Position numbers and translations under genes: made by a program
The notes under the pieces: generated by a model
What the model was told of the DNA's origin: nothing
The model's input: the letters and a program-made list of their open reading frames with translations, nothing else
Database searches by the model: none
In this document: piece by piece, positions 26,235-34,965 of the stretch
Position numbering within the stretch: position 1 is the first letter of the stretch
How the letters are laid out: the number at the start of each line of letters is the position of its first letter
NCBI GenBank assembly: GCA_902627575.1
Contig: CACOJQ010000003.1
Location: 1 to 63,544 of the forward strand
From: an uncultured Bacteroidota bacterium
GTDB taxonomy: Bacteria; Bacteroidota; Bacteroidia; Flavobacteriales; BACL11
DNA: 63,544 nucleotides
Direction: 5' to 3'

Positions 26235-26960
26235 ATGATAAACAATATAAATAACAAAAATATACCCAAGCACATCGCTATTATTATGGACGGAAACGGC
26301 AGATGGGCACAATCTAAAGGTAAAATGAGAGCGTTTGGGCATAAGAATGGAATAAAAGCGGTCAGAGAAACTGTCGAAGGAGCTGCAGAAATCGGTATAA
26401 AGTTTTTAACATTATACGCATTTTCAGTTGAAAATTGGAAGAGACCAAAAAAAGAGGTTAATGCGTTAATGAGTTTATTAGTAACGGCAATCAATAATGA
26501 AATGCAACGATTAATAAAAAATAATATTAAATTAACTGTTATTGGAGAAACAGATAATTTACCGTCAAAAACCAAAGAAGAGTTAATGCAAGCAATAAAT
26601 ATTACAAAAAATAATACTAGAATGACTTTAACGCTTGCTTTAAGTTACAGTGGAAAATGGGATATTTTAAATGCAGTGAAAAAAATCATTAATGACAAAA
26701 TTGACCCTCAAAATTTAGATGAAAAAATATTTCAACAATATCTCACCACTAAAAACGTTCCTTACCCAGAGCTATTAATTAGAACAAGTGGGGAGCATAG
26801 AGTTAGTAATTTTTTGCTCTGGGAGATTGCCTACTCAGAATTATATTTCACTGATACCTTATGGCCCGATTTTAGTAAAAAAGATTTAAAAAAAGCTATA
26901 ATTGAATATCAAAATAGAGAAAGAAGGTTTGGCAAAACTAAAGAACAAATAGAAAATTAA
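26235..26960 (+). CDS. uppS: Undecaprenyl (isoprenyl) diphosphate synthase
   Basis: UppS makes the C55 cis-polyprenyl diphosphate that becomes the lipid carrier for peptidoglycan and polysaccharide units. The 241-aa protein carries 'IIMDGNGRWAQSKG' (catalytic Asp19), 'LTLYAFSVENWKRPKKEV' and the C-terminal 'LLIRTSGEHRVSNFLLWEIAYSELYF' region (in pieces), all diagnostic of cis-prenyltransferases. It lies 12 nt after the porG-like gene and 4 nt before bamA. Confidence 0.96.
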   Translation: MINNINNKNIPKHIAIIMDGNGRWAQSKGKMRAFGHKNGIKAVRETVEGAAEIGIKFLTLYAFSVENWKRPKKEVNALMSLLVTAINNEMQRLIKNNIKLTVIGETDNLPSKTKEELMQAINITKNNTRMTLTLALSYSGKWDILNAVKKIINDKIDPQNLDEKIFQQYLTTKNVPYPELLIRTSGEHRVSNFLLWEIAYSELYFTDTLWPDFSKKDLKKAIIEYQNRERRFGKTKEQIEN

Positions 26961-26964
26961 AAAG

Positions 26965-29481
26965 TTGGAAAAAATTACATTTATAATTATTACATTTTTG
27001 TCTTGTCTGATTATTCAGGCCCAAGAAAAAAATATAAACTATGCAGAACCCCAAATGTTTGAAATAGGCGGTATAATTGTAAATGGAGCTAATAATTTAA
27101 ATGAAAAAACATTAATTGCAATTAGTGAATTAAGTATTGGTGATAATATTAAAATCCCTGGTGATGCAATAACAAATGCCATTAAGAAACTCTGGGACCA
27201 AGGATTGTTTGCTGATGTAAGTATCTCTATTGATAAAAAAATCAATAACTCTATTTTCTTGTCTATTAATCTAAAAGAACATGCGAGACTTTCTCAATTT
27301 AAGTTTAAAGGTAAAAAAATCAGCAAATCTGACATAACAAACCTAAAGGAAGAGCTTAAGCTAATGAGAGGTAAAGTTTTGACTCAAAATTTAATACAGA
27401 ATAGTTTACAAAAAATCAGTAAATACTATGTTAATAAAGGATTTTATAATGTACAAGTAGGCTATGTAACCAACATTGACTCCTCTGTTGTAAATGGAAA
27501 AAATCTTATTTTTAATATCAATAAAGGTAATAAAATGAAGATAAAAGAAATTTACATAAATGGTAGAAAAAAAATAGTTAATGGAAAACAAAGTTTATTA
27601 AATTCAAATGACTCAGTTTATGCGTTAAGTGATAAAAAAATAAAAAAAAGCATGAAGAATACCAAGGTTAAAAACTTTTGGAGATTCTGGAAAATATCAA
27701 AATTTATAGATGAAAACTGGACAAATGATAAAAAAAATATAATTGCAAAATATAATCAAATAGGATATAGGGATGCACAAATCACGCATGACACATCATA
27801 CATTAATGATGACAACACAATAACAATAGAAATCACAATAAATGAAGGGAAACCCTATCGATTTGGAAGTATTGAATTTATAGGAAATTCGATCTACTCT
27901 ACAAGCTTCCTAAACCAAAAATTAGGAATTAAAGAAGGAGATATATTTGATCAGTCAATTTTAAATTCAAGATTATTTGGAGACCCAGAAGGAACTGATA
28001 TAAGCTCATTGTATCTTGATGATGGTTATCTGTTCTTTAATGCTACACCAATTGAAACCAGTATCAATGATAATAAAATCGATTTAGAAATTAGAATTTA
28101 TGAAGGGGAGCAAGCTAGAATAAGCAATGTCAAAGTAAAAGGGAATACTAAAACAAATGATCATGTAATTATGCGAGAAATTAGAACTCGACCAGGTGAT
28201 CTGTTTAAAAGGTCAGATATAATGAGATCTCAAAGAGAACTTGCTCAAATGCAATACTTTAATCCTGAAAAATTCGATGTAAAAGTGGACCCAGATGGAG
28301 TAAGAAACGAAGTCGATATAACATATATTGTTGAAGAAAAATCTTCGGATCAAATTCAACTTCAAGGGGGATGGGGTGCTGGAAGAGTTGTTGGTTCTCT
28401 TGGTCTTAGTTTTAATAATTTCTCAACGAAGAATTTTTTCAAAAAAGAAAAATGGACTCCTCTTCCTTCTGGAGACGGACAGATTTTATCGTTATCAGCA
28501 TCGTCAAATGGGATATATTACCAAAATTATAATATTGCATTTACAGAGCCTTGGCTTGGAGGCAAAAAACCTAATTCTTTGTCTGTTTCTTTATATAAAT
28601 CTATATCATCTAATGGACAACAAGGAGATTCGAGACAAGCAATTGAAATTGCAGGTCTTACAATAGGCTTAGGCAAGAGACTTAAGTTCCCTGATGATTA
28701 TTTTACTCTCTATAATGCTGTCAATCTTCAACAATATAAATTAATCAATAATCAATCTTTCTTTTCATTTAGCAATGGATATTCTAATAACATAAATTAC
28801 AATATTAAGATTGGAAGAAACTCAACAGATCAACTAATTTATCCCAGAAGAGGCTCAAATTTTTCTTTAAGTTTAAAAATCACACCTCCATACTCTATGT
28901 TTGATGGTATTGATGATTATTCTTCCATTTCTGACCAAGAGAAGTATGCATGGATAGAATATTACAAATGGAAATTTAAATCATCATGGTTTTCAGCATT
29001 TTCTGAAAAGCTTGTACTTAATACTAGATTAGAAATGGGGCTTTTAGGAGCATATAACAATAATTTAGGAGTTGCTCCTTTTGAAAGATTTTATGTTGGT
29101 GGGGACGGGATGAGTGGGATGGGATATCAATTTGACGGAAGAGAATTAATCTCGCTTAGAGGATACAGCAATAATTCTATATCTCCTCAAACTGGAGCTA
29201 CCATTTACAGTAAATATACAACAGAATTACGATATGCTATTAGTTTAAATCCAAGTTCAACCGTTTATGCTCTAGCTTTTTTAGAAGCTGGTAACGCATG
29301 GGATAGTTTTGATAATTATAACCCATTTCAAGTAAAAAGATCCGCTGGTTTTGGTGTAAGACTTATGCTTCCTATGATTGGAATGATGGGACTTGATTAT
29401 GGATGGGGACTAGACGATATTGTGGGAAGGCCTGATGCGAATGGTGGACAATTTCATTTTTCCATAGGACAACAATTTTAA
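26965..29481 (+). CDS. bamA: Outer membrane assembly factor BamA
   Basis: BamA inserts beta-barrel proteins into the outer membrane. The 838-aa protein starts at TTG 26965 with a signal peptide (cleaved near IIQAQ). It has about five POTRA domains (residues 25-440; for example 'EIGGIIVNGANNLNEKTLIA' and 'RISNVKVKGNTKTNDHVIMR'). The barrel contains the conserved 'RGYSNN' loop-6 motif and ends 'GGQFHFSIGQQF' with the terminal Phe recognition signal. It is followed 21 nt later by ompH/skp homologues, the classic bamA-skp pairing. Confidence 0.96.
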   Translation: MEKITFIIITFLSCLIIQAQEKNINYAEPQMFEIGGIIVNGANNLNEKTLIAISELSIGDNIKIPGDAITNAIKKLWDQGLFADVSISIDKKINNSIFLSINLKEHARLSQFKFKGKKISKSDITNLKEELKLMRGKVLTQNLIQNSLQKISKYYVNKGFYNVQVGYVTNIDSSVVNGKNLIFNINKGNKMKIKEIYINGRKKIVNGKQSLLNSNDSVYALSDKKIKKSMKNTKVKNFWRFWKISKFIDENWTNDKKNIIAKYNQIGYRDAQITHDTSYINDDNTITIEITINEGKPYRFGSIEFIGNSIYSTSFLNQKLGIKEGDIFDQSILNSRLFGDPEGTDISSLYLDDGYLFFNATPIETSINDNKIDLEIRIYEGEQARISNVKVKGNTKTNDHVIMREIRTRPGDLFKRSDIMRSQRELAQMQYFNPEKFDVKVDPDGVRNEVDITYIVEEKSSDQIQLQGGWGAGRVVGSLGLSFNNFSTKNFFKKEKWTPLPSGDGQILSLSASSNGIYYQNYNIAFTEPWLGGKKPNSLSVSLYKSISSNGQQGDSRQAIEIAGLTIGLGKRLKFPDDYFTLYNAVNLQQYKLINNQSFFSFSNGYSNNINYNIKIGRNSTDQLIYPRRGSNFSLSLKITPPYSMFDGIDDYSSISDQEKYAWIEYYKWKFKSSWFSAFSEKLVLNTRLEMGLLGAYNNNLGVAPFERFYVGGDGMSGMGYQFDGRELISLRGYSNNSISPQTGATIYSKYTTELRYAISLNPSSTVYALAFLEAGNAWDSFDNYNPFQVKRSAGFGVRLMLPMIGMMGLDYGWGLDDIVGRPDANGGQFHFSIGQQF

Positions 29482-29482
29482 T

Positions 29483-29490
29483 TAAATTTG
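29483..29490 (+). promoter_or_regulatory. Candidate -7 element before the first ompH gene
   Basis: TAAATTTG matches TAnnTTTG, 12 nt before ATG 29503. It overlaps the alternative TTG start at 29488, supporting the shorter ompH. No -33 site seen. Confidence 0.35.
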
Positions 29491-29502
29491 CAAAAAAAAA
29501 CT

Positions 29503-30012
29503 ATGAAAACAAAAATATTTCTAATATTAATTTTCTGTCTAAACATTTTAAATACTAATGCACAAAAATTTGCATATGTTGATACAGAATACATTCTGAA
29601 TAAAATACCAGAGTTTAAACAAGCTCAAGACAAGTTAGATGATTTTTCTCAAGACTGGCAAGAAGAAATTGAAGCTAAATATGCAGAAGTAGAGCGAATG
29701 TACAGAGCCTATCAACAGGATCAAGTCTTATTAACTGACGATATGAAGATCAAAAGAGAAGAGGCAATTATAAATAAAGAAAATGAAGCAAAAAATCTTC
29801 AACAAAAGTACTTTGGACCAGAGGGATCTTTATATTCAAAAAGACAAGAACTGATAAGACCCATACAAGACAAAATCTTTGATGCAATACAAACACTAGC
29901 AGAAAATAATAAATATCAAGTTGTATTTGACAGTTCAAGTGATTTAATAATGTTGTACAAAAATGAAAATCTTGATAAATCAGATCAAGTGCTGAAATTA
30001 ATGGGATACTAA
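29503..30012 (+). CDS. OmpH/Skp-family periplasmic chaperone (first copy)
   Basis: A 169-aa Skp-type chaperone that holds unfolded outer-membrane proteins in the periplasm for BamA. Signal peptide residues 1-20 (ends TNAQK), then 'KFAYVDTEYILNKIPEFKQA' (start of the Skp domain). A long charged helical segment (about residues 45-125) forms the coiled-coil 'tentacle', then a return strand ends 'VLKLMGY'. ATG 29503 is chosen over TTG 29488. A second copy follows 25 nt later. Confidence 0.9.
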   Translation: MKTKIFLILIFCLNILNTNAQKFAYVDTEYILNKIPEFKQAQDKLDDFSQDWQEEIEAKYAEVERMYRAYQQDQVLLTDDMKIKREEAIINKENEAKNLQQKYFGPEGSLYSKRQELIRPIQDKIFDAIQTLAENNKYQVVFDSSSDLIMLYKNENLDKSDQVLKLMGY

Positions 30013-30037
30013 AATTAATAATAACAAACCATAAACT

Positions 30038-30529
30038 ATGAAAAAAATAATCTTTATAACCTTAATATCTTTTTTAACAACAAATATCTTTGCTCAAAAC
30101 AAATTAGGTCATGTTAATGCACAAGAAATTTTAGTTCAAATGCCTGCTTTTAAAACTGCAGAAAATGATTTAAAAAAATTCCAGATAAATTTAGAGAACA
30201 GACTAAATGGACTGCTATCAGAACTAGAACAACTAAGGAAGTCATATGAAGCAAATGCCGCATCTTTGACAGACCTAGAAAAACAAGACAAAGAATTAGA
30301 AATGCAAAGCTTATATCAAAGAATAGAAGCTTTTCAAGCTGACGCTCAGGTTCAATTACAAAAAGAAGAACAACGTTTACTAGCTCCAATACAAGAAGTT
30401 CTAATTAACGCAATAAATGATGTTGCAAAAGAAGGAAACTACACATATATTTTAACAGCTGAAGTATTTCTTTTTGCAAATGAAAGCAATGATGTTGGTA
30501 ACTTGGTCAAGAAAAAATTAGGACTCTAA
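30038..30529 (+). CDS. OmpH/Skp-family periplasmic chaperone (second copy)
   Basis: A 163-aa paralogue of the preceding gene: signal peptide (ends IFAQN), 'KLGHVNAQEILVQMPAFKTA', a long charged helix (residues 45-115) and a C-terminal 'LVKKKLGL'. The two copies share architecture but little exact sequence, so they are an old duplication. Tandem skp-like genes after bamA are common in Bacteroidota. Its stop codon is immediately followed by the TTG start of murI, with no gap. Confidence 0.9.
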   Translation: MKKIIFITLISFLTTNIFAQNKLGHVNAQEILVQMPAFKTAENDLKKFQINLENRLNGLLSELEQLRKSYEANAASLTDLEKQDKELEMQSLYQRIEAFQADAQVQLQKEEQRLLAPIQEVLINAINDVAKEGNYTYILTAEVFLFANESNDVGNLVKKKLGL

Positions 30530-31345
30530 TTGACGCTAAATAAACAAGAAAATCCAATAGGAATTTTCGACTCCGGAATAGGTGGGCTTACGATTGCTAA
30601 TGCAATTAAAAAACGTCTGCCTAATGAACGTATTGTTTACTTTGGTGACACTGAACATCTTCCATATGGAGAAAAATCTAATAAAGCAATCAGAAATTAT
30701 AGTAATAAAATAATTAATTTTTTAATCGCAAAAAAATGTAAAATCATTATTATAGCGTGTAATTCTGCAGCTTCAGTTATTGAAAATGAAATAATTACAT
30801 ACAAAAAAATTGTACCAATATATAATGTTATACGGCCTGTTGTTGACGTAATTGCGAAAAAATACCAAAACTCAAGAGTCGGAGTTATTGGAACTAAAGC
30901 AACAATAGGCTCAAATATTTACCAACAAAAAATACTTGAGCTATGTGGTAATATTAACGTCCCCTCATTAGCAACACCTTTACTAGCTCCAATGATTGAA
31001 GAAGGATTTATTAAAGGAGACATTAGTCAAAAAATAATATCAAATTATTTATCTCATAACAAACTTAAAAACATTAATCACTTAGTTCTAGCATGTACTC
31101 ATTATCCCTTAATAGAAAGAGAAATTAGTAAATTTTTTAATGGAAAAGTAAATATAATTGATTCATCAAAAATTGTGGCGAATTACATTTTAAGTGAGCT
31201 TCAAAATAAAAAATTATTAAGCAAAAAGCCTCAAAAAGGTCATCACTTTTATGTTTCTAATTATACATACTCTTTTGAAAATAGCACAAAATTCTTTTTT
31301 GAAAAAACAATTAAGCTTAAGGAAGTTAAACTATTTAATCATTAA
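30530..31345 (+). CDS. murI: Glutamate racemase MurI
   Basis: MurI interconverts L- and D-glutamate, supplying D-Glu for peptidoglycan. The 271-aa protein starts at TTG 30530, the only start that keeps the conserved 'PIGIFDSGIGGLTIANAI' N-terminus intact. The two catalytic Cys are Cys77 in IIIACNSAAS and the one in VLACTHYPL near residue 186; 'YFGDTEHLPYGEKS' is also diagnostic. It sits directly after the second ompH. The 3' end converges on the carbonic anhydrase gene with an 11-bp overlap. Confidence 0.95.
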   Translation: MTLNKQENPIGIFDSGIGGLTIANAIKKRLPNERIVYFGDTEHLPYGEKSNKAIRNYSNKIINFLIAKKCKIIIIACNSAASVIENEIITYKKIVPIYNVIRPVVDVIAKKYQNSRVGVIGTKATIGSNIYQQKILELCGNINVPSLATPLLAPMIEEGFIKGDISQKIISNYLSHNKLKNINHLVLACTHYPLIEREISKFFNGKVNIIDSSKIVANYILSELQNKKLLSKKPQKGHHFYVSNYTYSFENSTKFFFEKTIKLKEVKLFNH

Positions 31346-31850
31346 ACCAAGAAGAATACTTAACATAATTTTTGGATAGATTTTGATTTAATTTTTTTAT
31401 TTCTTCTTCTTTTAATTGTTTCACTTTTTTTGCAGGTACTCCTGCATATATTGAACCAGACTTTACGCGCTCACCTTCTAAAACTACAGATCCAGCAGCA
31501 ATAATTGTATTTTTCTCAATTATTGCTCCATCTAATATAATTGCTCCCATTCCTATAAGCACGTTATCATTAATCTTACACCCATGTATTATCGCATTAT
31601 GTCCAATAGATATATTATTACCTAATATAGTATTAAATTTTTTGTAGGTACAATGTACAACGGCTCCATCTTGAATATTTACTTGATTTCCCAAAGTAAT
31701 TGAGTTAACATCTCCTCTTAAAACTGAAGAAAACCATATACTACAATTATTACCTGTTGTGACATCTCCAACTATTGTAGCATTTTCAGCCAAATAATTG
31801 TTTTGTCCAAAATTCGGCTTTGCTCCTTTAACACTTTTTATTAGGGCCAT
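31335..31850 (-). CDS. Gamma-carbonic anhydrase family protein
   Basis: A 171-aa left-handed beta-helix protein of hexapeptide repeats (for example 'ENATIVGDVTTGNNCSIWFS' and 'DNVLIGMGAIILDGAIIEKN'). Putative Zn ligands are His in 'GAVVHCTYKK' and two in 'NISIGHNAIIHGC', arranged as in gamma-class carbonic anhydrases (YrdA/PaaY type). Whether it hydrates CO2 or is an acyltransferase relative is unclear. I start at the Met of MALIKSVKG; the upstream Met (31877) runs through the promoter palindrome. Confidence 0.9.
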   Translation of the reverse strand: MALIKSVKGAKPNFGQNNYLAENATIVGDVTTGNNCSIWFSSVLRGDVNSITLGNQVNIQDGAVVHCTYKKFNTILGNNISIGHNAIIHGCKINDNVLIGMGAIILDGAIIEKNTIIAAGSVVLEGERVKSGSIYAGVPAKKVKQLKEEEIKKLNQNLSKNYVKYSSWFND

Positions 31851-31865
31851 AATTAACTTTGTTTG

Positions 31866-31882
31866 TATTTTTGACAAAAATA
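31866..31882. promoter_or_regulatory. Palindromic bidirectional promoter between gamma-CA and nfu genes
   Basis: TATTTTTG-A-CAAAAATA: two perfect TAnnTTTG -7 elements in inverted orientation around one base. The plus element (31866-31873) lies 15 nt before the nfu ATG. The minus element (31875-31882) lies 24 nt before the carbonic anhydrase ATG. Each element is on the far side of the other, so the two initiation complexes would overlap. Confidence 0.5.
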
Positions 31883-31888
31883 ATAATT

Positions 31889-32473
31889 ATGAAATATAGT
31901 ATTTATGCGGAAAGCACTCCAAATCCTAAAGTAATGAAATTTGTATCCAATATAATGCTAGCAGATAAAAGTATTGAAATAAATAATTTAAAAGAAGCAA
32001 AAGGAATTTCAATTGCAGAGGAACTACTAAAATTCCACTTTGTTGATAGTGTTTATTTGAGTAATAATTTTATTTCTGTTACAAAAATTAATGAAATTGA
32101 ATGGGAAAATATTGCGATGCAGTTAAGGGTTTTTATTAGTGACCACCTAAACAGTAATGAAGTTAAAAATTATACAGAAAATGTTGATGTTTCAATCAAT
32201 AATGAAAATAAAATTAATGAAGTAAAAATTAAAAAATTTACTGAAAATGAAAAAGAAATTGAAGATATTTTAAATGAATATATTAAGCCTGCAGTAGAAG
32301 CTGATGGGGGTGCAATTACTTTAAATTATTATAAAAAAAATATTGTTTGCGTAGATCTAAAAGGAGCATGTAGTGGTTGTCCATCAGCAACAAGCACTTT
32401 AAAGCAAGGGATTGAAGCATTACTTAAACAAAAAATAAACCCAGACATAGAAGTTATAGCAAATGAAAGATAA
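31889..32473 (+). CDS. Nfu-family Fe-S scaffold protein with N-terminal Nfu domain
   Basis: A 194-aa protein with an N-terminal Nfu_N domain, 'MKYSIYAESTPNPKVMKFVS' (residues 1-20), and a C-terminal NifU-like domain with 'YIKPAVEADGGAITL' and the cluster-binding CSGCPSA. This is the mitochondrial-Nfu1-like form that delivers [4Fe-4S] clusters. ATG 31889 is chosen because the Nfu_N domain begins exactly there. It is the second Nfu protein of the window; the other (10944) lacks the N-terminal domain. It overlaps the next gene by 11 nt. Confidence 0.92.
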   Translation: MKYSIYAESTPNPKVMKFVSNIMLADKSIEINNLKEAKGISIAEELLKFHFVDSVYLSNNFISVTKINEIEWENIAMQLRVFISDHLNSNEVKNYTENVDVSINNENKINEVKIKKFTENEKEIEDILNEYIKPAVEADGGAITLNYYKKNIVCVDLKGACSGCPSATSTLKQGIEALLKQKINPDIEVIANER

Positions 32474-33179
32474 ATTAATAATTTTAATTTTAGTTATAAC
32501 TAATTTTATTTCTTATGGGCAAGAGCAAAAAGCTTCCTTCGGAATACAATACAAACCAATTATTCCTCTAAAATACTTTAACTCTTCATATCAAAATAGT
32601 AGTCAACTTGGATATGATTTTAAATTAAATCCAAGATACAGCAATACTTTTGGAATGATTATTAGATACAAAATAAATAAAACATTTTGGTTTGAAAACG
32701 CGTTAAACTACACAAATAGAAATTATAAATTGGAGTTAGAAAATAATAATATTAATATTAATGATTACAATAACTTTAATATTAGATCTTATGAAATTCC
32801 TTTACAAATACTAACTTATATACGTATATCCAATTTATGGTTTGTAAATGCTGCATTCGGAGCATCACAAACCATTCTTGCATCAGATGTGCAATCATTC
32901 GGAAATAATTTTAATGGTTTTCAGCAAAATTTTTATAGAAAAAGTGGTGGCTACAGAGCCTTGCTTGCTAACTTAGGTATGGAATATAGAAATCAAATGA
33001 AGGGTCACTACTATGCCGGAATAAGTTTACATTTTCCATTTAGTGAGACGGGAAGAATATATCCAGAGTTCTCAGAAGGAAACAATATATTCAATGATGG
33101 TAATTTTAATGACAAGTTCTTTATCGAAGTTCCTGGTAGCTATGTAACATTAGATTTAAGATATTTTTTCCCAAATTAG
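32463..33179 (+). CDS. Outer membrane beta-barrel protein of unknown function
   Basis: A 238-aa protein with a signal peptide (residues 1-18, cleaved near ISYGQ) and alternating strands typical of a small outer-membrane barrel. It ends 'PGSYVTLDLRYFFPN'. The internal 'GGYRALLANLGMEYRNQMKG' resembles the conserved strand pair of PorT-type proteins. No more specific family is recognised. It overlaps the nfu gene by 11 nt, so the two are co-transcribed; nothing else links them functionally. Confidence 0.75.
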   Translation: MKDKLIILILVITNFISYGQEQKASFGIQYKPIIPLKYFNSSYQNSSQLGYDFKLNPRYSNTFGMIIRYKINKTFWFENALNYTNRNYKLELENNNININDYNNFNIRSYEIPLQILTYIRISNLWFVNAAFGASQTILASDVQSFGNNFNGFQQNFYRKSGGYRALLANLGMEYRNQMKGHYYAGISLHFPFSETGRIYPEFSEGNNIFNDGNFNDKFFIEVPGSYVTLDLRYFFPN

Positions 33180-33225
33180 AACTACTCAATACAAACGATC
33201 TTTTTAGCATATAATTTAACTTTGT

Positions 33226-33470
33226 CTACATGTTATCATCGTCAGGCAAACAACAATTAACTTGACAAACATATACGTACGGATGCTCATTACAAACGCC
33301 AATAAACTCAGTACATTTATCAGTTGCAATGTGAAATGACTCTAGAGAACAGTTCTCGATCTTCACTATCCTAAAGCTTTTTCCCATCAGAAAAGCATCA
33401 CCACTCTTCTGCTAGATAAATGGCATTATTAGCGCATTCAGGGTCGCAAGCTTAGCAGCTAATACAGTAA
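33226..33470 (-). pseudogene. Possible remnant of a small Cys-rich secreted-type protein
   Basis: On the minus strand, a 53-codon frame from ATG 33387 to TAG 33226-33228 encodes a Cys-rich tail (CTEFIGVCNEHPYVYVCQVN then CCLPDDDNM). Just upstream, in another frame and broken by stops, lies a second Cys-rich stretch (YCISC, stop, ACDPECANNAIYLAEEW). Together they look like a degraded gene for a disulfide-rich protein, with at least one frameshift and two stops. No family is recognised. The tail could also be a genuine small ORF, or the pattern could be chance. Confidence 0.3.
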
Positions 33471-33550
33471 TAAGTTATTTTAATGCAATAAAAAATTCAT
33501 TTTTATCATATTTATTAGTAACAAATGTAGATACAAAAATCAAAATTAGT

Positions 33551-33558
33551 TAACTTTG
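33551..33558 (+). promoter_or_regulatory. Candidate -7 element of the ferredoxin reductase operon
   Basis: TAACTTTG matches TAnnTTTG, 16 nt before ATG 33575. No -33 site was found at the usual distance. Confidence 0.4.
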
Positions 33559-33574
33559 CATTTAATTTAAAAAA

Positions 33575-34630
33575 ATGATAAAGACTGATATAATAATCAT
33601 TGGAGCTGGTCCTACAGGTCTCTTTGCGGTTTTTGAAGCTGGATTATTAAAATTAAAGTGTCATTTGATTGATGCTTTACCTCAGCCAGGGGGGCAATGT
33701 TCGGAAATATATCCAAAAAAACCTATATATGATATTCCTGGTTTTCCTGAGATATTAGCTGGTGACTTAACAACAAACTTATTAGAACAATGTAAACAGT
33801 TTAAACCAGGATTTACTTTAGGAGAAAGAGCAGAAAAAATAGAAAAAAATAAAGATAATATTTTTATTGTCACTACTAATAAAGGCACTAAACATCAGGC
33901 GCCTATAGTTGCAATAGCAGGTGGCCTAGGAAGTTTTGAACCTAGAAAACCATCTATTGAAAATCTCTCATTTTATGAAGACAAAGGAGTTGAATACATA
34001 ATAAAAAATCCTGAAATTTATAAAAACAAAAGTGTTCTTATCGCTGGAGGGGGAGACTCTGCTTTGGACTGGACAATATTTTTAGTGAATATGGGAACTA
34101 AAGTTACACTTGTTCATAGGAGAAATGAGTTTAGAGGAGCTTTAGATTCTGTGGAAAAAGTCAGAGAATTAAAAAACCAAAATAAAGTAGATATTATAAC
34201 ACCAGCGCAGGTAATTGAATTAAAAGGTAAAAACAAAGTTGAAAGTGCAGTAATCTCTAAAGAAAATAATGAAATATTAGAAATTCAAATTGATCATTTT
34301 ATACCATTATTTGGCTTATCACCAAGACTTGGTCCAATTGGAGAATGGGGACTAGAAATAGAGAAGAACTCAATAAAAGTTGATACTTTTGACTATCAAA
34401 CAAATGTTCCAGGAGTTTTTGCAATTGGAGATATTAATACATACCCTGGCAAATTAAAACTAATTTTATGTGGATTTCATGAAGCCACTCTTATGTGCCA
34501 ATCTGCATATAAAATTATTAATCCTAACAAAAAGCATATTTTTCGCTATACAACTGTAAGTGGTGTTGATGGTTTTGATGGAACAAGAAAGGAAGCAGAA
34601 AAACCTGTAGTTCGATCGCTAAACGATTAG
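33575..34630 (+). CDS. Ferredoxin--NADP reductase of thioredoxin-reductase type
   Basis: A 351-aa FAD/NAD(P)-binding flavoprotein resembling thioredoxin reductase (YumC-type FNR). FAD motif 'IIGAGPTG' at residues 8-15, 'DALPQPGGQCSEIYPKKPIY' near 35-54, NADPH motif 'IAGGGDSALDW', and 'GVFAIGDIN' near 285. The redox CxxC of thioredoxin reductases is absent, as in FNRs. The next gene, 2 nt away, is a [2Fe-2S] ferredoxin, its likely partner, so electrons probably pass between NADPH and that ferredoxin. Confidence 0.92.
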   Translation: MIKTDIIIIGAGPTGLFAVFEAGLLKLKCHLIDALPQPGGQCSEIYPKKPIYDIPGFPEILAGDLTTNLLEQCKQFKPGFTLGERAEKIEKNKDNIFIVTTNKGTKHQAPIVAIAGGLGSFEPRKPSIENLSFYEDKGVEYIIKNPEIYKNKSVLIAGGGDSALDWTIFLVNMGTKVTLVHRRNEFRGALDSVEKVRELKNQNKVDIITPAQVIELKGKNKVESAVISKENNEILEIQIDHFIPLFGLSPRLGPIGEWGLEIEKNSIKVDTFDYQTNVPGVFAIGDINTYPGKLKLILCGFHEATLMCQSAYKIINPNKKHIFRYTTVSGVDGFDGTRKEAEKPVVRSLND

Positions 34631-34632
34631 TA

Positions 34633-34965
34633 ATGTCTGATATTAAAATTTCGATTAAAGATCGAGAAAATAAAACCCATGAAATTTTGGCTCCCACTGA
34701 TATGTCTATGAACTTAATGGAAGTTATTAGATCATATGAACTAGCACCAGAAGGGACATTAGGGGTATGTGGAGGAATGGCTATGTGTGCTTCTTGCCAA
34801 TGTTACATAACTTCAAATCATAAAATTGACGATATGGGAGATGAAGAAGAAGCCATGCTTTCTGAAGCATTTAATACAAAAGCTAATAGCAGATTAAGCT
34901 GTCAAATATTTATAAAAAAAGAACTTGATGGTCTAATGTGCGAAATAGCACCGGAAGAATTATAG
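34633..34965 (+). CDS. Adrenodoxin-type [2Fe-2S] ferredoxin
   Basis: A 110-aa ferredoxin with the cluster ligands Cys46, Cys52, Cys55 ([11 protein letters not shown]) and Cys90 (SRLSCQIF), the adrenodoxin/ISC-type spacing. An acidic stretch '[10 protein letters not shown]' (66-75) probably faces its reductase. It follows the FNR by 2 nt and converges on sucB with a 6-bp overlap. No client such as a cytochrome P450 is adjacent. Confidence 0.93.
   Translation: MSDIKISIKDRENKTHEILAPTDMSMNLMEVIRSYELAPEGTLGVCGGMAMCASCQCYITSNHKIDDMGDEEEAMLSEAFNTKANSRLSCQIFIKKELDGLMCEIAPEEL

Larger units (their letters stand above)
33180..33574. other. 395-nt intergenic region with a probable decayed Cys-rich ORF
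   Basis: No intact gene of usual size fits here. The base composition of 33230-33470 looks less A+T-rich than the flanks. Only the last 25 bases carry an obvious promoter element for the next gene. See the separate pseudogene entry for the minus-strand coding remnants. Confidence 0.6.

Noticed and set aside
28328-28666. 112-codon plus-strand ORF inside bamA
   Set aside because: Out-of-frame overlap with a conserved barrel domain; composition shows no sign of selection for this frame.
29503-30529. The two ompH genes as a recent duplication
   Set aside because: They share architecture but little nucleotide identity, so the duplication is old and common in the phylum.
33226-33470. Kazal-type or other protease-inhibitor domain in the Cys-rich remnants
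   Set aside because: Cys spacing does not match the Kazal pattern once the frames are read carefully; left as unknown.
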